From Actinomucor elegans (lineage: Eukaryota > Mucoromycota > Mucoromycetes > Mucorales > Mucoraceae): 64,000 bases of DNA. The first letter of the stretch is position 1; the number at the start of each line of letters is the position of its first letter. Position numbers and translations under genes: made by a program. Of this stretch, positions 58,603 to 64,000 are shown piece by piece. The DNA lies in the NCBI GenBank assembly GCA_026027325.1, contig JAMSLZ010000007.1, positions 2,232,001 to 2,296,000 on the forward strand, given 5' to 3'. Below the pieces are notes generated by a model. It had not been told where the DNA came from. It worked only from the letters and a program-made list of their open reading frames with translations, and did no database searches.

Positions 58603-58884
58603 ACTCAAGCCCGCTGCCAAGATGGTTGTTAGAAAATCATACTACTATAGAAATATTCCTTTATAAATATCCAAAGCGCATATCCATATATAATTATCCA
58701 TCCGTCTTAGAATAATATAAATACCATTATAATTTCATTGAATAAAGCTTATCTTCAGTTTGTATCTTAAAAATACTTATATTGTATCTTTTATAATACT
58801 TCTTTAATATACTTCTTGATCACGTGTAGAATAGTCACAGAGAACTGATTCTACAGACATCCATTGCAAGATACAGAACTGACA
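58455..58884 (+). repeat. 3' LTR
   Basis: 430 bp, reads the same as the 5' LTR. Its first 148 bp encode the end of Pol. Confidence 0.93.
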
Positions 58885-58893
58885 AAAATATAT

Positions 58894-58976
58894 GGAAAGA
58901 TGGCCGAGTTGGTCTAAGGCGTCACGTTAAGGTCGTGATCTCTTCGGAGGCGTGGGTTCAAATCCCACTCTTTTCA
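58894..58976 (+). tRNA. tRNA-Leu (AAG), copy 3
   Basis: 83 nt, same sequence as copies 1 and 2, in the opposite orientation. The Ty3-type element ends 9 bp upstream of it. Confidence 0.95.
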
Positions 58977-58993
58977 GTTTTATTTTTTGAAAA

Positions 58994-59045
58994 ATTGCTT
59001 GTGTCAGGTACATGTACGGTCTTGGTGTGTAATTTTTTTAATTAG
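58994..59045 (+). mobile_element. Fragment of the family-2 LTR
   Basis: About 50 bp (TGTCAGGTACATGTACGG...) matching the start of the minus-strand LTR at 59052-59205, 17 bp after the tRNA. Changes relative to the other copies suggest it is older. Confidence 0.5.
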
Positions 59046-59051
59046 TGTCAG

Positions 59052-59205
59052 TGTCGTGTGCCGAGATATATGTTTTATAGTCGATTCCAATAAACGTGTA
59101 CAATAGATTATATATGAGATAAAAGATACTCTTTATTATTCTAAGATGCAATTGATATTTATACTAATTAAAAAGGTTACACATCAAGACCGTGTGTACC
59201 TGACA
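59052..59205 (-). mobile_element. Short LTR, family 2 (154 bp)
   Basis: On the minus strand TGTCAGGTACACACGG ... CACACGACA, with TATAAATA and AATAAAG. It is the unsplit counterpart of 42509-42940. Flanks do not give a target duplication. Confidence 0.65.
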
Positions 59206-59519
59206 CTACCTTCCTCCCAAAAAAAAGGTATATTAAAGGCAAAAAAAAATTGTTATTTTGCTCTAGCAACACGAGGAATATACCAAGATTTTTTAGGTTT
59301 AGCACCATCATACTGAACAGGATGAAGACGATCAGTGTGAACCCAAGAATTGTACAGTTTGAGTCACGTTTATTAGTATATTGTAGTTGTAAGTTACAAA
59401 AATAACTTACTACGTGCTTTTTTAATTAATTTTTTAAAGAAAAAAAATTATGAAATTTGTTTTGAAAAATAAAAATTTCACTCATACATATAAAATTATT
59501 AAAATATAATTAATGCTAT
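59206..59519. other. Spacer, no gene seen
   Basis: AT-rich sequence between LTRs, with no supported frame. Confidence 0.45.
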
Positions 59520-60338
59520 TGTTGTATTCCACCTACTATTTTGCATCGACATAATAGTAAGGAATCAACTGTTCATTTATGTCATACACGGACTCTATCT
59601 GATAACCCAATCAGATTAACGAGGCCTGCATAAATACAAGCGATGTGTTGTGTTTGCACAGTGAAATAATAAAGAAGACTAAAAAGAGTACTTTTTGAGA
59701 CTGTGCTTTATTAACAAAGATGAATATAAAGATGAAGATCCTATAACTATGTCTAAACTAAACCTATTTATACTAATCGTCTATCTAAGTGTGGTGAAGA
59801 GGATTTAAGAAGATGTTATGTTATAGGTCTATGTTCTAGATATATATCCATCTGAGACATGAATCTTAAACATATCAACTCATAAGTGCTTCCGTAAAGA
59901 TGAGATTGATAATGAATAAGTTATTATTCATACAATAGTCTCTATTCTATAACACGATGTGTCATCCTTAGAACTATTAGCCAATAATCCTTACAAGAAA
60001 CACGCGGCATCATACTATCGAGTAGTATCGAGTGTATCTCAAGATAAGACCTGAATATCGAATAACGCGTGGGTTATACAATTACAACAATGCGTGGTTG
60101 AAAGGCTTATTAGTGGCTGCTGGGATTGGACTCCGTTGTACGGCCATGCGTGCTGATAGATATTGAATGTTGTACACTATTAAGCTCTGATGAAATGTAT
60201 ATAAAGAAGACTTGATTTTGAACTGTGAATAAACATTAGAATAACTTTTACTATCAGGATAGCTGATTCCATTTACTGTCTATTCTTTTATTATTGTATT
60301 TTAAATTACATCCTTCGTCTTTAGCACCGGATATAACA
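59520..60338 (+). mobile_element. Solo LTR, family 5, with nested family-4 LTR
   Basis: TGTTGTATTCC ... GGATATAACA with exact target duplication GCTAT (59515-59519 and 60339-60343). Without its 314-bp insert it is 505 bp, like the copy at 50403-50906. Confidence 0.92.
59646..59954 (+). mobile_element. Solo LTR, family 4, nested in family 5
   Basis: 309 bp, TGTTGTGTTTGC ... CTATAACA with exact target duplication CGATG (59641-59645 and 59955-59959). The uninterrupted family-5 copy at 50403 shows the empty site. Confidence 0.93.
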
Positions 60339-60343
60339 GCTAT

Positions 60344-60518
60344 TTATAAATTTATAATTATTTACAAAAATAATATTAATTAAAATAAAACGATATATAA
60401 AATGTTTTATACAGTATATAATTTATTAAGGTATTTAAAACAATAAGTTATTTTTATAGTTATATTAAAAATTAAAAGTATATAAATTAGGTTATAATAT
60501 TATTATAATTTAATTCTG
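60344..60518. other. AT-rich spacer
   Basis: Almost pure A/T sequence between LTRs; nothing recognisable. Confidence 0.5.
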
Positions 60519-60882
60519 TGTTGTAAACATGACTTGTTCAGTGTCCGTCACCAATCAGGTCAATGTTCGACAATGCTTATACTCAGCTTGTGCTTTGACA
60601 GCTTTGTAACGTCGGTTAAGAGATATATATGGAAATCAATGCTTAGTGCAACTAACCTTCATAAACTATCTATCACCGAATATAAAGTCGTACTAGAATG
60701 GATTACTATAAATCCTTGTTAACTCCATGAGCGCAGTCTTTGACTAACTCAATCGTCTATAATATCAAGTTAAATCCGAACTTCAATTTTGTATAAATAG
60801 CTCATCATTTTAATGCTTTAATAAATCAATTCGTTTTATCAGTCTGGTTATTTTTACAGTCTTTATTATATTCGATATAACA
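60519..60882 (+). repeat. Probable 5' LTR of the second gypsy-like element
   Basis: About 364 bp, TGTTGTAAAC ... GATATAACA, the same type of termini as LTR families 4 and 5. It contains GTATAAATAGC and AATAAA in the right order and ends 54 bp before the gag ATG. The partner 3' LTR lies outside the window, so the edges rest on terminal motifs alone. Confidence 0.5.
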
Positions 60883-60936
60883 TTTTTTTTAACCTTATCT
60901 GCTACTTTTTGGTTTATTACACACTTACTACTCAAT

Positions 60937-62874
60937 ATGTCTGCTCCTATCTCCACTGTTTCTGGTTCTAATGACGCTGTCATTAATCCTCCTGCTGCTA
61001 TTGAATCCTCTGCTGATCAAGACGTAGAGATGAACAACTGTGATGACGGTTTATCCGTATCTGACTCCGTTGAGGTGATCAAGGACGCTATCCGTCAAGC
61101 CTCTGCTCAAATCGCCAAGATGACTATCCAGTTGGTGACTCCTGGTGTTCTCTCTGAAGAAGCTGCCAAGAAACTTCGTGGTGATCTTGCTCTTCGACAA
61201 AAGGATTTGACGTTATTCAAGGAATCTCTTCTGGCTATGGAAGAATCCCTTGGTAGCTCTGCTGCTAGTCCTGCTTCTGCTTCTCTGGGTCCTACTAAGA
61301 GTACTATGTTACGTACTGAGTTTGTGCCCAATGACTTACCTATTATCCAATGGGTTGGTATGGTTTCTGACAACAAGTCTACCATCTTCACTGACTTGCG
61401 TACTTGTCTTTCTCGCTTTGAAGTCGTTGTAGAGTGTCATGGTCTTGACTTGGACGTCAATGGTGCTCGCCTACTCAAGTACTGTTGCTTAAACGAGGAT
61501 CATCAAACATTCTTGAAAGAAACCTTCTTTGTGCCTGGTGTTGCTGCTACTTGGTCCATTGTAAAAGATGCCTTTTTGAAGAAGTTTGGTGTGAATGCAA
61601 GTGTAGATCGCTCTACTGCTGCTAACGAGCTCATGGCCATCACTAAACGGTCAACCGAGACAATTGAACAGTATATTGACCGCTTCAACGCGTTACGTCG
61701 TCGTGCTGACTTGAATGATTCGTTCTTGTTAATATCTACCTTCTTGCGTGGATTGCCTGACTCATTTCAAGAACGTATGGCATATACTATGAATATGGGA
61801 ACTGAAACTCAGACGCAGAATCTCGAGTATGTTTGCGCTGTGGCTCGTAACTTGGACAGTCGTTTGGCTTCTATGCGTGCTAACAAGCGTACTGGTGACG
61901 ATCAAAGGGAATCTCTTGGCACGAAAAAGTCAAAGGTTTCTGATGAACCATCGTCGTCATCGTTTCCTAATGGTGCTGCTGCCTCGAAGTACGCATCAAA
62001 ACCTTCTTCTTCGTCTAGTACAAGAGAAAAGAAAGGGTTGTTCTGTTCTTTCCACCGATCGACTACGCATAGCACGGACTCTTGTCGCGCTGCTAAACTG
62101 GGAGGTGTACCCAAGCCTGGTCCTGGTGACTGCCGTCGTTGTGGCGCTAAGAATTGGAACCCGTCACATCGCTGTGATTCATCTGCTGCAGTGAATGGTG
62201 TTGGTAAATCTGCCAGTAATCTGGTAATGAGAGCTATGTCCACGTCGCCCGAACGTTTTTCCTCTTCTGCCTCTCGCACCACTACTACTACTTCTTCTGC
62301 TGCTCCTCGTGCTCCGGTTTCCACTACCGTCGAGACTAATACTTCTGTTGCTTCTTCTGCTGGATCAACCAATGCTTCTTCTTCTTCTGCTGTGGCTGTT
62401 GCCACACAACGCATCAACGATATGGATATTTCAGATGAAGAATCGCTTCTGGTCGCCGCGCAGGCACAAGCTTGTAAGTATCACAAAAGATTTTCATTGC
62501 CACCAAGACAGATTTCTAATTCTCTCTTTGTACCGGCTATTATAGAGAATATTACTACCTACAGTTTGATCGATTCGGGTTCGAGCTTTTCTATGGTTAC
62601 GCCAGAGTTTTTTAACTCACTTGTTCCACCTATTCCTTTGGTGAAGCAAGAAGGCACAATCCAGCTTGGCCACGTCAATAATGCGATCAGTAGAATAGGG
62701 TCTTGCACTCTAAAAGTATTCTATAATAAAAAATCTTTTTACCATACTTTTGAAGTTTTTCCTTTCTTTACTCATGAAGATGTTCCTATTTGCTTTGGTC
62801 TTGACATCTTACCTCAATTGAACATTGGTATCACTGGTCTTGTTAGTTCACACTTTGAACAAATTGGCCATTGA
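60937..62874 (+). CDS. Gag-protease of a second gypsy-like element
   Basis: 645 aa. The capsid-like region (about 150-330) includes TAANELMAITKRSTETIEQYIDRFNALRRR and FLRGLPDSF, as in retrotransposon Gag. A Ser/Thr-rich linker holds a Cys/His cluster (FCSFHRSTTHSTDSC and CRRCGAKNWNPSHRC). The C-terminal 150 residues are an aspartic protease with LIDSGSSFSMV and a second loop FGLDILPQL. It ends in UGA followed by CUC, and the same frame continues into reverse transcriptase. Codon use is richer in G/C than that of the first element. Confidence 0.88.
   Translation: MSAPISTVSGSNDAVINPPAAIESSADQDVEMNNCDDGLSVSDSVEVIKDAIRQASAQIAKMTIQLVTPGVLSEEAAKKLRGDLALRQKDLTLFKESLLAMEESLGSSAASPASASLGPTKSTMLRTEFVPNDLPIIQWVGMVSDNKSTIFTDLRTCLSRFEVVVECHGLDLDVNGARLLKYCCLNEDHQTFLKETFFVPGVAATWSIVKDAFLKKFGVNASVDRSTAANELMAITKRSTETIEQYIDRFNALRRRADLNDSFLLISTFLRGLPDSFQERMAYTMNMGTETQTQNLEYVCAVARNLDSRLASMRANKRTGDDQRESLGTKKSKVSDEPSSSSFPNGAAASKYASKPSSSSSTREKKGLFCSFHRSTTHSTDSCRAAKLGGVPKPGPGDCRRCGAKNWNPSHRCDSSAAVNGVGKSASNLVMRAMSTSPERFSSSASRTTTTTSSAAPRAPVSTTVETNTSVASSAGSTNASSSSAVAVATQRINDMDISDEESLLVAAQAQACKYHKRFSLPPRQISNSLFVPAIIENITTYSLIDSGSSFSMVTPEFFNSLVPPIPLVKQEGTIQLGHVNNAISRIGSCTLKVFYNKKSFYHTFEVFPFFTHEDVPICFGLDILPQLNIGITGLVSSHFEQIGH
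62872..62874 (+). other. In-frame UGA between gag-protease and pol
   Basis: GGC CAT TGA CTC CCA: upstream and downstream frames are identical and both long. UGA followed by CU is a known leaky stop context, so readthrough is plausible; a nonsense mutation is the alternative. Confidence 0.65.
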
Positions 62875-64000
62875 CTCCCAGACCCAATTGATCCTGATCA
62901 GGTCAAACCAAATGATAATCCATACGGAACGATTACTGAGCGAAAGCCTTTGCTTGATAAAATAAACAAGTTATTACAGGCCAATTCTTCTATTGATATG
63001 AAAAATACATACTGCAATTTACCAGGTGCTATTATTCATCTCAAAACGAAGCCTGGAAGTGTTGCTTATAGAAAACAATACGCATTGCCTGAAGCCTATC
63101 GTTCTGCGGTCCTTGACCAAATAGAAACATGGTTACAGGAAGGTGTCATTGAAAGAGCTCCTTCTCATACATCGTGGAATAGTCCCATCCTTTGCGTCAA
63201 AAAGAAGGACTCATTCGGTAATTACACGTATGCTAAACCTAGAGTGGTTTGTGATGTTCGTCTAGTTAACCAATTGCTGATTGTAAATGATAGACAACAA
63301 CTACCTCTCATCTCAGAAATACATCAACGTATTGGCTCTGCTCCAATCCACACTATATTGGACATTCATGCTTGCTTTACAAGTTTTAAAGTTGCTGATG
63401 AAGATCGCGAGAAACTGTCCTTTACTTGTCCCTATACCAATCGGCAGATGCGCTTTATCAAAGCGTGCTATGGCATAAGTTTCGTTGGATCGGTCGTCCA
63501 ACGCAATCTGACAACACTCTTTGAAGATCTTCCTTACGTCAACGTGTATGTAGATGACATCGTTGTTTCTACATTTCCTCCGCTATCATATCATGCAGAT
63601 TGCGTTGCTGAAGTGATCAAACGTCTTACTAGTGCTAATCTCGTACTGAATCCTGATAAGATCGTATTCGCTCAACAGAGCATACACATATTGGGATGGT
63701 CGTTGATAAAAGGTAAACTGATCCCTGATCCTCGCAAAGTAGCAAGCTTAGAAAGCTGGCCTAAAATGACTACTGGACGTCATATCCAACAGTTTCTCGG
63801 GTTTATGAACTTCTTCCGTTCATCCATTCCTTTCTTTGCTAAACTCGCTGCTGATTTAGATGACCTACGTAACGTAAAAGATATTACTAAAGTCTGGTCA
63901 AACAAACACGAACAAGCTTTTGCAGCTCTTAAATACGCTCTGGCCAATGCTCCTGTTATCTCGCCTCCAGTTATCGGTCAACGATTTCATGTTGCAACAG
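62875..64000 (+). CDS. Reverse transcriptase of the second gypsy-like element (partial)
   Basis: Open frame of 375 codons running off the window with no stop, in the same frame as gag-protease. It shows the RT domain: EGVIERAPSHTSWNSPILCVKKK, RVVCDVRLVNQ, ILDIHACFTSFKV, the catalytic YVDD at 63547-63558, ILGWSLIKGKL, and QQFLGFMNFFR at the start of the connection to RNase H. The palm motif (FTCPYTNRQMRFIKACYGI) departs from the common gypsy form, so this is a different lineage from the 53-58 kb element. RNase H and integrase should follow outside the window. Confidence 0.9.

Larger units (their letters stand above)
53042..58884 (+). mobile_element. Complete Ty3/gypsy-type LTR retrotransposon
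   Basis: 5843 bp, LTR-PBS-gag-pol-PPT-LTR. The two 430-bp LTRs read as identical, both long frames are open and all key motifs are present, so insertion was recent and the copy may be active. Left flank CCAAAAA and right flank AAAATATATGG fit a 4-5 bp A-run target duplication. The right LTR ends 9 bp before the first base of tRNA-Leu copy 3, the arrangement expected of Ty3-like position-specific integration near Pol III start sites. Confidence 0.93.

Overview
The window looks like nuclear DNA of a Mucoromycota fungus, probably Mucorales. It is AT-rich, with genes broken by many 50-70 bp GT-AG introns, several of them around tiny exons. The gene set includes a large Chs3/class IV-type chitin synthase, a fused trehalose-6-phosphate synthase/phosphatase and a fungal muskelin. 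All gene calls come from reading translated exons and motifs by eye; splice sites were chosen so that frame and family motifs continue across each junction.

0-29 kb is ordinary gene space. On the minus strand lie two paralogous small secreted proteins (about 0.3-1.1 and 3.4-4.3 kb) with the same intron position, the same exon-2 length and a TATA box at the same distance. Then come an FHA-RING ubiquitin ligase (+), the mitochondrial/peroxisomal fission dynamin DNM1 (+, with an apparent 1-nt frameshift), porphobilinogen deaminase (+), chitin synthase (-), trehalose synthase/phosphatase (-), mitochondrial D-2-hydroxyglutarate dehydrogenase (+) and a FYVE-finger/ARM-like protein (-).

29-44 kb mixes genes (kynureninase, a short Zn2Cys6 factor, muskelin) with tRNA-Leu(AAG) loci, an approximately 1 kb segmental duplication and several families of solo LTRs, some with exact 5-bp target duplications.

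44-64 kb is a mobile-element island. A CACTA (CMC/EnSpm-like) DNA transposon spans 44221-52991, bounded by a perfect 14-bp inverted repeat starting CACTG and by subterminal TTCGGGG/CCCCGAA repeats. It carries a Tnp2-type transposase, a convergent 313-aa gene of unknown function and a chain of spliced-looking noncoding exons. Three later solo LTRs are inserted in it. Next to it is a complete, very young Ty3/gypsy-type retrotransposon (53042-58884) ending 9 bp before a tRNA-Leu(AAG). A solo LTR sits at the same position at a second tRNA-Leu copy, and a third copy is empty, so this looks like Ty3-style position-specific integration upstream of Pol III genes. The window ends inside a second gypsy-like element whose gag-protease and RT frames are separated only by one in-frame UGA followed by C.
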